Shown here one piece after another: positions 31,301 through 42,259 of a stretch of 64,000 nt of DNA. Every line of letters begins with the position of its first letter. Position 1 is the stretch's first letter. This DNA comes from Bedellia somnulentella. Its lineage: Eukaryota; Arthropoda; Insecta; Lepidoptera; Bedelliidae. Position numbers and translations under genes: made by a program. The notes below the pieces were generated by a model. The model was given only the letters and a program-made list of their open reading frames with translations, ran no database searches and had not been told where the DNA came from. Location: the NCBI GenBank assembly GCA_963576735.1, contig OY755178.1:4650001-4714000 (forward strand), given 5' to 3'.

Positions 31301-32460
31301 CTTTTGCAGTATTTTGAAAGGCATATAAGTGTTTTCAGTTATGAAGACATCCGCAATAAATCACGTATGACTGAAAAAACACTGTGTGTAATTATTTAAA
31401 TTAAGAAATTATATACATGCCTCACTAAGGCCATGACGGTTCCGCTAAGCTATCAAAATATTATGACCGCTTAAGTAAATTTATTTGTTACGCTTTCAGA
31501 CGTAAATTGCTCAGTCGAACATAATCTAACTTTTTTACACATAGAAATTAGGACCTGGTGAAAGACGTAGAATACTCTTTTGATTATAATTATGTAATCA
31601 TGGGACACCATGAAAATTAAGAATAAAAGTAGGTTAAAATAATACCGAATCAATTTTGCGCGCACATATATTATTTGCATATATTTGTATTAAGTCGAAC
31701 AACAATAGCTACGTAAGAAGACTGACGCAACATAAATAAAAGGCTTGGCTTTCTGACTCTTAACCTTGAAGCCTTAATTCCTTTTAAGCTTTAAGGCATC
31801 CTAGCTTTTTTATTTGGAATCTTTTATCAGATTTGTGAACATTCAATCAATTTTCCGTCCATTGTTCACCTCACCAATCCTTAACGTCAATTTTCTAAAT
31901 GGTTTCTTTATTGTGGAGCTGAAATGAACCTTACCAAGATGTGCTTTTAGTGAAAATGTGCTCTTTTATATTTTCATGCGAATACCGTTTTAATAATTTT
32001 CTTATTGATACATTTTCGAAACAACTTTTTATATATAGTGTTTTTTACCTTTAAGAATGTAAAAGTAAAGTAAAAGACATTTATTTGACACAATTTACAT
32101 AAATGACAAAAAAAATATATTAAAAAATTGCAAATAATGACGATGAAAAAAGTCGGGGTTGAAAAACAGTGGCGAGTTAACGCTGTAATTGCAATAGAAA
32201 ATTATATGCATACTTAATTTGTTTGATGATCTATTTGTCTATTACTACCTAATCTTTTGAAATGGTCAGAGAATGAATTACAGATCCACAAACTTTTCTT
32301 GGCCGGTAAGGGCGTCGCTGTCATCGAAATTAGTATTGCCAGTAAATAAAAAAATACCATTATAAGGGAAATAATTTAACATCATACAGGCTAATTTATT
32401 TATGTATTGAAATGTCTTAATAAAACAATTTATATAATATTAATTTAATTAATAACACGT
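31300..32460. other. No gene found
   Basis: AT-rich. At 32065-32180 gtaaagtaaaagacatttat resembles an inverted LINE 3' tail; nothing else is recognisable. Confidence 0.35.
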
Positions 32461-32462
32461 TG

Positions 32463-32638
32463 CTGTGTAGTATCGGCTTAGAATAGCACTACCCCATTTC
32501 TGCCAGTGGGTGTACGTAAGAGGCGACTAATGGTATTGGAGTTTGAGACCCATCACCAATAACCTTTATTTTACCATCTTTACCTCACTCAGCTTTCCAA
32601 AGGGGCTGAGGAGTTTCTAATTCGTACGTATGTATGTA
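32463..32638 (+). repeat. Family A with internal deletions
   Basis: Head gtgtagtatcggcttagaa; lacks the gggatttttgggcgatg part and the hairpin, but keeps a tgtatgta tail. Confidence 0.75.
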
Positions 32639-32639
32639 A

Positions 32640-33970
32640 TAACTATTATGGTAAGTAAATAACGTTTTAATGTAAGCTAATTATATTTATTTATTTTTGC
32701 CCTTGTCTTCTATGTCTACCCGAATGACTGTGTATCCTGAATTTGCTGATCTTACTTATAACACTGCCAATTGCGATAACAGTGCCAATTGTACTTCTCT
32801 GCAAATTGTTTCATTATTTTATACTCAAGGATTTGTTATAATTTGTGACACTCAGAGTTTAAACAGTGGGTAACTACATAGAATCATTTTTTAATCCTGT
32901 AAATCAGAGGCTTACCTTGTCGTGTACTGTTTTTTACATTTCATATTCACACATAGATCCCCTAAAAAGGTGGTACAGAAAAAATAATTCTAAACATTAG
33001 ATAGCGTTTGGGTCATTCATTTTGCTGGGTCAGTGAATTTATGGGCACTTTTCTATTGCTGTTAACAGCCTTGTATTTTTATATATATGTCAGACAGTTA
33101 TGACTTAAGAAATGACACATTGGTACATCCCCGCATTAGGATTAGAATAGAACCCACGCATCAGTGTATACGAAGAGAAATCTTACTCGGGAGCATTTCC
33201 CCACTTCCCGTAACCCGCACCGCTATAGTCATGTGCGCACAACTTTTCGGACGGTGTTAGCCTACTTCGATAAAATTTAACAAAATAAATAATTATTTTC
33301 ATAAATTGTTATATTGAATACTGGAAATAAAAGCGTTTATTAATAAGCAACGATACATGTATCATAAAAATAATTGTCTTTAAAAAAAGTTTCCACTACA
33401 AAAAATATTAATGAAAGTGATAATTTATTATATACGTAGGTCACCCTATAATTTTTATTTAGTTGAGAACTAACTGTCAATGATAGACCGATATTTCAAA
33501 ATGGCGACAGTAGTACTACTAGTCGCCGCCGGCCAAGAAAACATTGTGGATCTGTAAAGTATGAAAGTATTTTTATTTAATTTAGCATTTTCTGTTAAAA
33601 TTTTAGAAATAAACAACAATGCGCCTTCAGCAAGTGTATCAAAAAGTTGATCGAAGCGAAATGAACCAGCATTCATATGGCTTACGTAACCCAAGCATAT
33701 CGTAAGCTACACCAACTCCACTCGAACAGTTCATGCACAGTTAAACCGAAGAAGGTATTATCAATCACGTAATTCTAAACTAAGGCGGTGGAAGTTTCTT
33801 GTTTAAGAGCACATTAGCTTAATAGAAGTTAGGCAGCAGTTTCTCGGGTGCCACTTTGACTTTGTTGCAATTATCTAGTCGGCGCGTCATTGCCTTGAAA
33901 CTTAGCAGTTGGTTTATTTACACTTAGCTTAGAAAGAAGTGTTCGTATCTTGATAATATGTTTGAAATGC
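32640..33970. other. No gene found
   Basis: Only a diverged family B head-like piece at 33090-33190 (atgacttaagaaatgacac, tagaataga-accc); otherwise unassigned AT-rich sequence. Confidence 0.35.
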
Positions 33971-33971
33971 T

Positions 33972-34105
33972 GTATAGTGTCGGCTCAGAATAGTACTACC
34001 CCATTTCTATCCTTGGGTGATCGTAAGAGGAACTAAGGGTATTGGAGCTTCTTAAGTGATTTTTGGGCGATGTGGTTTGAGACCCATCACCAGCAATTAT
34101 TTATT
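33972..34105 (+). repeat. Family A copy, left part (split by Helitron-like element)
   Basis: Head tgtatagtgtcggctcaga to gcaattatttatt; it continues at 35205 in perfect register. Confidence 0.85.
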
Positions 34106-34261
34106 ACTAGTGGATCGTCCCAGCTTCGCACGGATAGCGTTGTTTTTTTAAATATCTGAGGTTTCTTTCTTCAGTCACTGCTCAAGCATTGTGAAATTCA
34201 GCGCAAAATGATTTCAATTTATTAAATTTATCATCATCATGTAGTCCTGTTATCCCTCATC

Positions 34262-34415
34262 AGGGACATAGGGCCCTAAGAAGAGATCTCCACTTTTCTC
34301 GATCTTGTGCGGCAGCTTCCAGGTCCTTCCAGCTGAGTTCAGATGATGATGATGCAGCCTCTTTTTCAACTGAGCGCCTCCAAGTGGTACGGGGGCGACC
34401 CGGCCTTCTTTTGCC
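34262..34415 (-). pseudogene. LINE C-terminal fragment inside the Helitron-like element
   Basis: Minus-strand open frame to a stop at 34262: RPGRPRTTWRRSVEKEAASS ... LEAAAQDREKWRSLLRALCP. This is the end of an RTE-like endonuclease-RT protein, from a different lineage than LINE-D. It was either captured by or inserted in the surrounding element. Confidence 0.7.
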
Positions 34416-35009
34416 ATATTATTAAATTTATAGCACTCCCTAAACAGTGTAGTTTGGTAATTTTAAATGCGCTTTGATGAATGGTTCAGTATTTCCGTTT
34501 AATAGCAAATTTTGGCCAATTTGGTTTTGATCACGGGCGCGATGGTTTATTTTATGTATAATTTCGGTGTTTGTCTACCGATTTGTATGATTCTTTTTTT
34601 ATTGAATAGGTAATAATGTTACCTTTTTTAAATTTGGGATTAGTGAGAGGTTTACAAACGTAAGAGTAAACAAATATAATCAGAATGATCCGAACTGCTA
34701 AGCTATCAGGAGTAACACGTCTTATTGTGAGTCAACCGTAAAAGATAGACATAAACTGCTGGGGATTTTTTTTAGATAATTTTATGAAGAATATTTCCGT
34801 CACACATGATTTCTATGTAAGTTTAACCATTGAGGCTGCACACGCGATGGAAGCTTAAAAAATGGAGTAAGTTCTCCCGTTTTCCCAAAATTTCCCAAAA
34901 TTCCCGTTTACTACTCTGCTGGAAAGAATACAAAAACCTGCGCAGGTGTATGAAGAATAATTGTACCAAGTTTCGTTAAAATCCGTCGAGTAGTTTTTGT
35001 TTCCATAAG

Positions 35010-35085
35010 GAACATACAAACCGACAGACAGACAGACAGACTGACAGACAGACAGACTGACAGACAGAGAGACAGACAGACAAAA
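35010..35085. repeat. (GACA)n microsatellite
   Basis: Long run of gaca units with a few ctga interruptions. Confidence 0.9.
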
Positions 35086-35204
35086 ATTTTACTGATTGCA
35101 TTTTTGGCATCAGTATCGATCCCAAATCACCACCTGATGGTTTATTTTGAAAATATATTTCATGTACAGAATTGACCTCTCTACAGATTTATTATAAGTA
35201 TAGA

Positions 35205-35312
35205 TTACCATCTTTTCCTCGCTCATCATCCAAAATTGGCTACGGAAATTATTATTCTAAAGCTCTGGCTTCCCCCCTTAGGGATTTATAGCCGAGAGTA
35301 TAATGTGTATGT
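35205..35312 (+). repeat. Family A copy, right part
   Basis: ttaccatcttttcctcgctc through ggcttccccccttaggg to gagagtataatgtgtatg; partner of 33972-34105. Confidence 0.85.
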
Positions 35313-35812
35313 AATATTAATACTCTAGTTTTTTGGTACGTTAACGGTGACAGTGTCCGGAGCTTTTTAATTGATTGTTCAGCAATGCGATTGCGATACT
35401 GCCTTTCTCTCTCTGTACATATGAAAGTATGGTAACGAGGTTTTTTTATGATGGTTAATAAATATTGTATATAATAAATCGGGGGATATGATAAAACAAT
35501 CTAAAGAATAGTCTTAAATGGACACAACAATAAGTTTGAATACAAAATTTAATACGTTAGTGCTAACACTAATAATAAGTTAGATCAGCCAAGGTTTTAT
35601 TTATTAACTTGAATTTGAAAATATCTTGTCAAAAAATTATTAATGCATTTCAAACACTTTTCAAATTTAATTAAAATAAAAAAAAGGAAAGTACTCCTTG
35701 ATTAGTGTATGGGATTGTTTTATTTTAACTTAATATAATACGACCCTAATTCAAATAAAATAATATAATTTTCAGGATGTTACATGCTCTTATGTAAAAT
35801 CTGATTATAATC
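35313..35812. other. No recognisable feature
   Basis: AT-rich; a weak family A-like tgtccggagctttttaattg trace only. Confidence 0.35.
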
Positions 35813-36078
35813 GTACATACACATATACATATACTCACGGCTATAAATCCCTAGATGCGGTAGCCAGAGCTAAGGAATGAGAAATGCCTCAGCCACCTTG
35901 GGAAAGTTGTGTGGAGAAAAGATGGTGAAATAAAGGTTGTTGTTGATGGTAGTCCAACCACATCGCCCGAAAATCCCTTTAAAGCCCCAATACCGTTAGT
36001 CGCCTCTTACGTACACCCACCGGAAGAAATGGGGTAGTGCTATTCTAAGCTGACGCTACACAATACTATGACACTACT
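35813..36078 (-). repeat. Family A retroposon, minus, probable 9-bp target duplication
   Basis: ATTATAATC at 35804-35812 and 36079-36087. Full length, with the head followed by about 15 extra bases before the duplication. Confidence 0.82.
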
Positions 36079-36734
36079 ATTATAATCAATATAAATTATT
36101 ATTCAACTCATTCACTTAAGTCATTACAAAACATAAAATAAATAAAAACTGCATATACCTCAGTTGCAACTCATGTTCCTGGTGGGTTCCTGGAATAATT
36201 AATCGCATCAAAATCGCTCGATATCACATTTGAAAGTTTCGAAGAAATTACTTGGAGATGCAGAAAAGGCTGGTGGTAAAGTAATCGACGCTCCTAATTA
36301 GTTTTGTAATTAACAGTCGAGTGCTAGCGGAGTCGAGTCGCACTTTCAACACCAAGTAAAATAAATTGCCTTTTAATACAATCACTGTGACGGACTTTGA
36401 TTAAATTTCTGGGAACAGAACGGAGAACTTAGTTTTTATTCTCTTCAAGGATTTTTGTCGTGTGAATTTAGGCCTCGTGATTTGCGGGTTTACCTTCTAT
36501 CACTTATGGTTTAGGTTTCAAAATAGGGCTAATCTTATTATGAAGGCATATAATAGGAAACTTAAATAAATATAACAAAAAAATGAATTTCTTATTAGAA
36601 ATGTCCTTAACACTATATGGACCTACAAAAGAGACCATGCTACCCCCAAAGTTTAATTCAACGACTTCTTGTATGGTATTTGTTGTATGAGAGCAAATAA
36701 CAAATGTTGCCTTCAAAGGGGACCAAAAATAGCC

Positions 36735-36783
36735 CAGTGTTCCCATTGGGGTAGGCAAAGACTATAGATCGCCACTTTGTACT
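36735..36783 (-). pseudogene. LINE-D 3' end, interrupted by the BEL/Pao insertion
   Basis: cccattggggtaggcaaagactatagatcgccactttgta is the inverse of the LINE-D terminus; the BEL/Pao LTR begins just after it. Confidence 0.55.
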
Positions 36784-37022
36784 TGTTAGGGTCCTACTGG
36801 GACTATAAATGAAAGCGGACTGTATTACACTAAATGCTGGTTTAATACTCTAACTGTCTTTATACAAAAATATTGAATAGAACAAAAATATGAAGAGGTC
36901 GTTCGTAAACGGTGGCCTTCCAGAGAGTGTCTCGTCCGCGCGCGGGTGAGCTCGCTGTGACGACACGGTGATGATTCACTCTCCCCACGCTGCGGCTAGC
37001 CTAAGAAATCATGGCTCCAACA
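36784..37022 (-). repeat. BEL/Pao 3' LTR
   Basis: In element orientation begins TGTTGGAGCC, ends GGACCCTAACA. Confidence 0.93.
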
Positions 37023-37050
37023 TACTCCCTGGGTTGAAATGCGGTAAATT

Positions 37051-40000
37051 TCAATTATCTGGAAGAGGGCAGATGTTATTAAAGGCTCTACGAATGGAGC
37101 CTTTACTTGTTTTAATTTCAGCCACTCTGTTAACTCCATCGTTGCCGGGATAAAGCTGAGTGACTCTTCCTAATGACCACAGCAGTGGTGGTAAATTCTT
37201 CTCTTTGACGAGAACAAGAGCGCCGAGTTTAAGCTCGCTGTAGGAGTTACGCCATTTGGTTTTCTCTTGTAATAGTGTGACATATTCTAAAGAGAATCTA
37301 CTCCAAAAATGTTGTCTCATGACTTCGATCCTTTTGTATCGGTCAAGGCGATTAATATTTGTCATATACATATATATGTTCGGCGGTTGGGGAATGGATA
37401 AAAGTGAGCGTCCAATTAAAAAATGGTAAGGAGTGAGAGCTGAAAAATCTAATGGATCAGAGGAAAGAGGGGTAAGAGGGCGAGAGTTTAGTACAGCTTC
37501 TATTTGAGTGAGGCAAGTCGCCATTTCCTCGTAGGTTAAATGGGTTAAACTAAGTATACGCTTTAAGTGGTACTTAGTAGAGCGCACTGCAGCTTCTACT
37601 AAACCGTTGAAATGCGGTGTATAGCAGGGTATGAATTTAAATTGAATGCCTTCCTGGGCTATACGTCCTTCAAGGTCTGAATTTATAAGGAATTGAGCTA
37701 GCTCATTACTAGTTCCAACAAAATTCGTTCCGTTGTCGGAAGTTATACTAATGGGCTTACCCCGACGCGAAATAAAACGGTTTAATGCGGCTAAATAGGC
37801 TTCACTAGATAAAGCCGTCACAAGTTCGAGGTGACAGGCTTTAATCGAACCGCATACAAAAATTGCCAAAAAAGACTTAAGTAGCTTACAACCTCTACCT
37901 TTACGGTCTGCTATCAACACTGGTCCAGCATAATCTACGCTACAGTGTAAAAAAGGGAACTCTAGTTCCGTCCGCGATACCGGAAGTTGACACATAATGG
38001 GCTGAACAGCTACTGCCTTGTATCTGAAACAGCGTACACATTTGTTTACTATCTTTTTAGATAGATTAGTTCCACCTAAAGGCCAGTAGGTCTGTTTTAT
38101 ATTTCCTAGAAGAAGCCTAGGGGGGGCGTGTAAATATTTGACATGAAAATGGTGAAAGAGAATTTTTGTAAAATGATGTTTGCTACATAATAATATTGGG
38201 TGCTTTGTTTCGTAGCTGTATGGAGAGTTATCTAGCCGACCACCTACTCTTAAAATATTGTCCGAGTCTACAAACAAGGTTAACGAAGTAAGTCGGTTTT
38301 TCTTGTGTAGTGGTTTCCCGGACTTAAGTGTAGCATATTCTTCAGGAAACATGTCCAACTGGGATATGTGTATAATAATTTTTAATGCCGTATCGAGCTC
38401 TTGAACTGACAAGTGACCGGTTAATTTATGTTTTGGATGTCGACAATTGTTAATGAATCTTAGCAAATACGCTATTGTATTTTGCAAAGTAGTCAATTTA
38501 GATTTATTTTTAATTAAATTACATATGGAATGTGATTCAAAGTGGTTGTTAAGCGCTAAAGAACAGGTTATTAAATCAAGAAGATTTTGCTTAGTGTGAG
38601 AGTTAGGCATGGTTGGCCAGGTTGATTCATCCTTTGATAAAAAGGCCGGTCCGGACCACCATAAAGATGAACTGCTGATGAGATCAGCCTTCAGCCCACG
38701 AGAGATAAGGTCTGCTGGGTTGTCCTTCGACCGTACATAACTCCACGTATGACCCTCCGTGCTTTCCTGAATTTCATGTACACGATTTCGAACAAAACTT
38801 TTAAGGATATTTATTTGTGTGGATAGCCATCCTAGTACTATCGTTGAGTCACACCAGAAACGACACCTTCTGATTGGAAGAGTCAACGAGGAAAGTACCT
38901 TTTTACATAGTCTTGCAGCTAAGAGGGAACCAAGAAGTTCAAGGCGCGGTATTGTCATCGGTTTCAAAGGAGCTACCTTACTTTTTGAGGTTAAAAGATG
39001 AACCTTGATAATACCGAGCTCATTCACTGACCGAATATAGAGACAAGCACCGTATGCTCGCTCCGATGAGTCGGAAAATACATGAATGTCATGTAAAATA
39101 GAGTCATTTAAAAGAACCCATCGAGGAATGTGCAATTGATTAAGAAAGGTAAGAGTTTTAGCAAAAGAAATCCATTGATTTTTTATATCTTGTGAGATTT
39201 CTTCGTCCCATGAATACTGCTCTATCCATAATCTCTGCATTATTAGTTTTGCATCAATGACGCATGGCCCCACGAGGCCTAGAGGGTCAAAAATTTGACT
39301 GATAACAGAAAGTATGTTACGTTTGGTAACTTTATTTGGTAGTTTGATATTTATAGAAAAGGATAGTATATCTAAATCACAAATCCAATTCAAACCGAGG
39401 GTTTTGGATGAACAATTAACGTCACTATTCGATATATCTAGAACATTACAAGGCTGACTGGAAAAAGGCGCGATTTCTTGAAGTATCTCTGAATTATTAG
39501 ATTGAAATTTTCTTAAGTTGAATTTAGCTGATTTTAAAACCTTTATGACACCTTTACAAAGATTAATAGTACTTTCAATAGTTGATGAGCCTCCTAAGTA
39601 GTCGTCGACATAAAAATCGCGTTCAATCGACTGCTTTACATCACCATCGAGAGCACTCGACGCCAAACTAACCAAACACTTAGTAGCTAAATATGGTGCA
39701 GATGCTGTGCCATATGTAACAGTGTTAAGAGTGTAAGTATTCAATGGTTTAGAAGTGTCGTATCTAAAGATTATTTGCTGCAAAGAACGTTGGGCAGGGT
39801 TGACCTCAATCGCTCTATACATTTTCTCTATGTCGCCCGTGACGACATATTTGTGTTGACGGAAACGTAATAAAATGGAGTAAAGATCTTCTTGTACAGT
39901 AGGACCGACCATCTGTATGTCGTCAAAGGATAATCCAGAGGATGAAGAGGCAGGAGCATCAAATACTGTACGAAGTTTCGTGGTAATACTAGATTGACGA

Positions 40001-41229
40001 ATAACGCCATGATGCGGCATAAAATAATTTACTTGTTTTTGGGGGTCATTACTCGGTAAGGTATTCTTGTTTACAGTCATATGACCTAAACTTTCATATT
40101 CATGCATAAATTCCATATACCTTTTTTTGAACGCTGGATCTCTAAGGAACTTTCGCTCTAAAGATAAAAAACGGCATTTGGCCATTTGATAAGAATCACC
40201 TAATAGAGAAGGATCCTTTGTAAGTGGAATAGTGACAACAAAGCTACCATCATCTTTGCGTTTTGTATTTGTTAAAAAACTCTGCTCACAAGCACGTTCC
40301 TCAATGGATAAAGAGTGCTTGTCTGGCACTATATCAAGTTCCCAGAAGCGAGTCAAGTCTGGATTATACTGCTCGCTTATAAAATGACAACTGGGAGATG
40401 ATGACGTTGACTTATGGCGGGCTACATAACCAGATACTAACCATCCCAGTTTTGTTTCATACAACTTAGGTTGTCTTTTACCTAAGTCAATGGAATTATT
40501 ACACAATACAGACCAAAATACTTCCACCCCAACCAATATATCTATGGTTGACGGGATATTAAATGAAGGGTCAGCTAGACTTATTCCCATAGGAAGAGGA
40601 ATATTTTCTATATCTATGAATGAAGATGGTAAAGTTTTTGTTATTTGCGGTAATATAAAACAGTCAACAGTAAGGCTATAGTCACTGTAGAATGACTTCA
40701 TAGTAAGGCTGCAAGACTGTGTAATATGTGAAGAATTATTATTGATACCTGTCACCGTGGAGCTCGCACTACGTCGAGACAGACCCAGCTTAGTGCACAG
40801 CGATTGTGTAATAAAGTTAGCCGTTGAGCCGTTGTCAAGCAGCATCCGAGCCGTGCGCGTGGCACCCTTGCCGTCCACCACCTTCACGAGCGCTGTGGAA
40901 AGCAACACATTCGCGGGAGTACTAACTTCTTTTGACTCGTTTAAAGTAGCAAGATTATCGATATCACTGCTTAAGCCAATAGCGGGTTCAGGGATGACGT
41001 GTGACTCATGCAAATGTAAAAGCGTGTTATGCCGTTTTTTGCAATATTTACACGGTACAAGATTGCAATTATTTTCTGCGTGCCCTGGACGTAAGCAATT
41101 AAGACATACCTTTGACTCGGTTGCCCTTTGAATACGAATTTCAATAGGAAGAGCTCTGAATGTTTCACAGTTGAACAGAAAATGATTTTGATTGCATAGA
41201 GGGCAAGTTAATATTTTTTTGTTAAAGGA
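37051..41229 (-). CDS. pol: BEL/Pao Pol: zinc knuckles, protease, RT, RNase H, integrase
   Basis: Open on the minus strand from at least 41229 to a stop at 37051; the first Met is at 41013, but upstream codons hold three zinc motifs (CPLC...H..C, CLNCLRPGHAENNC, CKYCKKRH), so the true protein starts in Gag. Numbering from that Met: aspartic protease LLDNGSTANFI (Asp 60); RT palm VTGDIEKMYRAI (Asp 394) and FYVDDYLGG (Asp 470/471); RNase H HVFSDSSERAYGACLY near 660; an H/C zinc region (CVRCFRYKAV); and integrase D-D-E in SVDYAGPV, SDNGTNFVG and GLVEAAV. It ends in the DUF5641-type C-terminal domain. No internal stop. The protease reads DNG where most enzymes have DSG/DTG. Confidence 0.93.
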   Translation of the reverse strand, partial: SFNKKILTCPLCNQNHFLFNCETFRALPIEIRIQRATESKVCLNCLRPGHAENNCNLVPCKYCKKRHNTLLHLHESHVIPEPAIGLSSDIDNLATLNESKEVSTPANVLLSTALVKVVDGKGATRTARMLLDNGSTANFITQSLCTKLGLSRRSASSTVTGINNNSSHITQSCSLTMKSFYSDYSLTVDCFILPQITKTLPSSFIDIENIPLPMGISLADPSFNIPSTIDILVGVEVFWSVLCNNSIDLGKRQPKLYETKLGWLVSGYVARHKSTSSSPSCHFISEQYNPDLTRFWELDIVPDKHSLSIEERACEQSFLTNTKRKDDGSFVVTIPLTKDPSLLGDSYQMAKCRFLSLERKFLRDPAFKKRYMEFMHEYESLGHMTVNKNTLPSNDPQKQVNYFMPHHGVIRQSSITTKLRTVFDAPASSSSGLSFDDIQMVGPTVQEDLYSILLRFRQHKYVVTGDIEKMYRAIEVNPAQRSLQQIIFRYDTSKPLNTYTLNTVTYGTASAPYLATKCLVSLASSALDGDVKQSIERDFYVDDYLGGSSTIESTINLCKGVIKVLKSAKFNLRKFQSNNSEILQEIAPFSSQPCNVLDISNSDVNCSSKTLGLNWICDLDILSFSINIKLPNKVTKRNILSVISQIFDPLGLVGPCVIDAKLIMQRLWIEQYSWDEEISQDIKNQWISFAKTLTFLNQLHIPRWVLLNDSILHDIHVFSDSSERAYGACLYIRSVNELGIIKVHLLTSKSKVAPLKPMTIPRLELLGSLLAARLCKKVLSSLTLPIRRCRFWCDSTIVLGWLSTQINILKSFVRNRVHEIQESTEGHTWSYVRSKDNPADLISRGLKADLISSSSLWWSGPAFLSKDESTWPTMPNSHTKQNLLDLITCSLALNNHFESHSICNLIKNKSKLTTLQNTIAYLLRFINNCRHPKHKLTGHLSVQELDTALKIIIHISQLDMFPEEYATLKSGKPLHKKNRLTSLTLFVDSDNILRVGGRLDNSPYSYETKHPILLCSKHHFTKILFHHFHVKYLHAPPRLLLGNIKQTYWPLGGTNLSKKIVNKCVRCFRYKAVAVQPIMCQLPVSRTELEFPFLHCSVDYAGPVLIADRKGRGCKLLKSFLAIFVCGSIKACHLELVTALSSEAYLAALNRFISRRGKPISITSDNGTNFVGTSNELAQFLINSDLEGRIAQEGIQFKFIPCYTPHFNGLVEAAVRSTKYHLKRILSLTHLTYEEMATCLTQIEAVLNSRPLTPLSSDPLDFSALTPYHFLIGRSLLSIPQPPNIYMYMTNINRLDRYKRIEVMRQHFWSRFSLEYVTLLQEKTKWRNSYSELKLGALVLVKEKNLPPLLWSLGRVTQLYPGNDGVNRVAEIKTSKGSIRRAFNNICPLPDN

Positions 41230-42259
41230 ATTGTTTTTTTTTGTTGTTAATATTATGAGATGAATGGTTTTGAATTTGTTTTTTGTTATTACTAGCTATA
41301 AGCAAATTTGAGTTTGATTTATTATATTCTGATGTATAACTTTTACTCTTATTTTCTTGTAATGTTTCTAATAAGTCAGCCCTATTGCTGAGAAAGGAGA
41401 TGAAAATTGTTAATGTAGGAGGATCAGATAAAGTGTTTCGATGCTCTTCCCATACTCTTTGTGTAATGGTGTCAAGTTTCTCAGCCATCATGTGTATGAT
41501 AAGAGTATCCCAATGCTCAGTAGGTTGGTCTAAGGTTGAGAGCGCTCGTAAATTTTTATTTGTGACGTCAATAAGACGTCGAAGATGTGAAAAAGATTCA
41601 TATCGTATCTTTTCAACATTAAAGAGCTCTCTGACATGATTATTCACTAATAGTCTTTTATTATCATACCTACTGCACAATAATTCCCACGCTGAGTCAT
41701 AGTTTTTTGCTTTAAAATCTAAATTTTCTATGACGAGTAAAGCACTACCTTTAAGAGATGCACGAAGATAGTGCAACTTGTTTATGTTGTCTAAATCAGT
41801 TCTAGAATGAATTAATGACACGAATGTATCCCTAAACTCTAACCAGTGTTGATAATGACCATTAAAGATAGGTAAGTCAATTTTCGGCAATCGTATGCAA
41901 TTAGATTTAAAACCACCTGTCTGTGCATCCTCGAAGCTCGATAGGGAAGTATCTTGATTGGCGGCTGGTCGCGCGCCGAGGAGACTACGCGCCGCCGCTA
42001 TTAACATATGGTACTGCTCTTCAAATTCCTCGCGCTCCTGTATTTGATCATCGGTATCGTCAGCGATCATCTCGATTTCGCTCTGTAATTGATCGTATTG
42101 CGCGTATAAAGCATCAAATTTTTTATATCGACTTTCCAAGTCTAGTAATTGTATACTACTTAGTTTTTCACCTGATTGAAGCATAGCTAAATATTTACTA
42201 AATATGGTCATTTTCGACTTGATGCCACCTCGTTTTTTAATTAGTTTCTCGTCCGCCAT
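41222..42259 (-). CDS. gag: BEL/Pao Gag, N-terminal part
   Basis: 345 codons from the ATG at 42259 to TAA at 41222. A basic start (MADEKLIKKRGGIKSK), a heptad-rich helical segment (LESRYKKFDALYAQY), then the capsid-like DUF1759 region (LPIFNGHYQHWLEFRDTF; DNINKLHYLRASLKGSA; CSRYDNKRLLVN). It lacks zinc knuckles, which lie in the next frame. The frame is lost just after a run of nine A (41233-41241), pointing to a 1-nt length change there rather than a natural Gag end. Confidence 0.9.
   Translation of the reverse strand: MADEKLIKKRGGIKSKMTIFSKYLAMLQSGEKLSSIQLLDLESRYKKFDALYAQYDQLQSEIEMIADDTDDQIQEREEFEEQYHMLIAAARSLLGARPAANQDTSLSSFEDAQTGGFKSNCIRLPKIDLPIFNGHYQHWLEFRDTFVSLIHSRTDLDNINKLHYLRASLKGSALLVIENLDFKAKNYDSAWELLCSRYDNKRLLVNNHVRELFNVEKIRYESFSHLRRLIDVTNKNLRALSTLDQPTEHWDTLIIHMMAEKLDTITQRVWEEHRNTLSDPPTLTIFISFLSNRADLLETLQENKSKSYTSEYNKSNSNLLIASNNKKQIQNHSSHNINNKKKQFL

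Larger units (their letters stand above)
34106..35204 (-). mobile_element. Helitron-like element inserted in a family A copy
   Basis: Read on the minus strand it starts TCTATACTTATAATAAATC at 35204 and ends GGGACGATCCACTAGT at 34106. Removing it rejoins ttatt with ttaccatctttt, matching the family A consensus with no base lost or duplicated. The interior has (GACA)n at about 35010-35085 and a LINE fragment. Confidence 0.75.

Noticed and set aside
35010..35085. (GACA)n run considered as a CRISPR-like or satellite array
   Set aside because: Simple microsatellite without spacers, inside a Helitron-like element; CRISPR is not expected in an animal genome.
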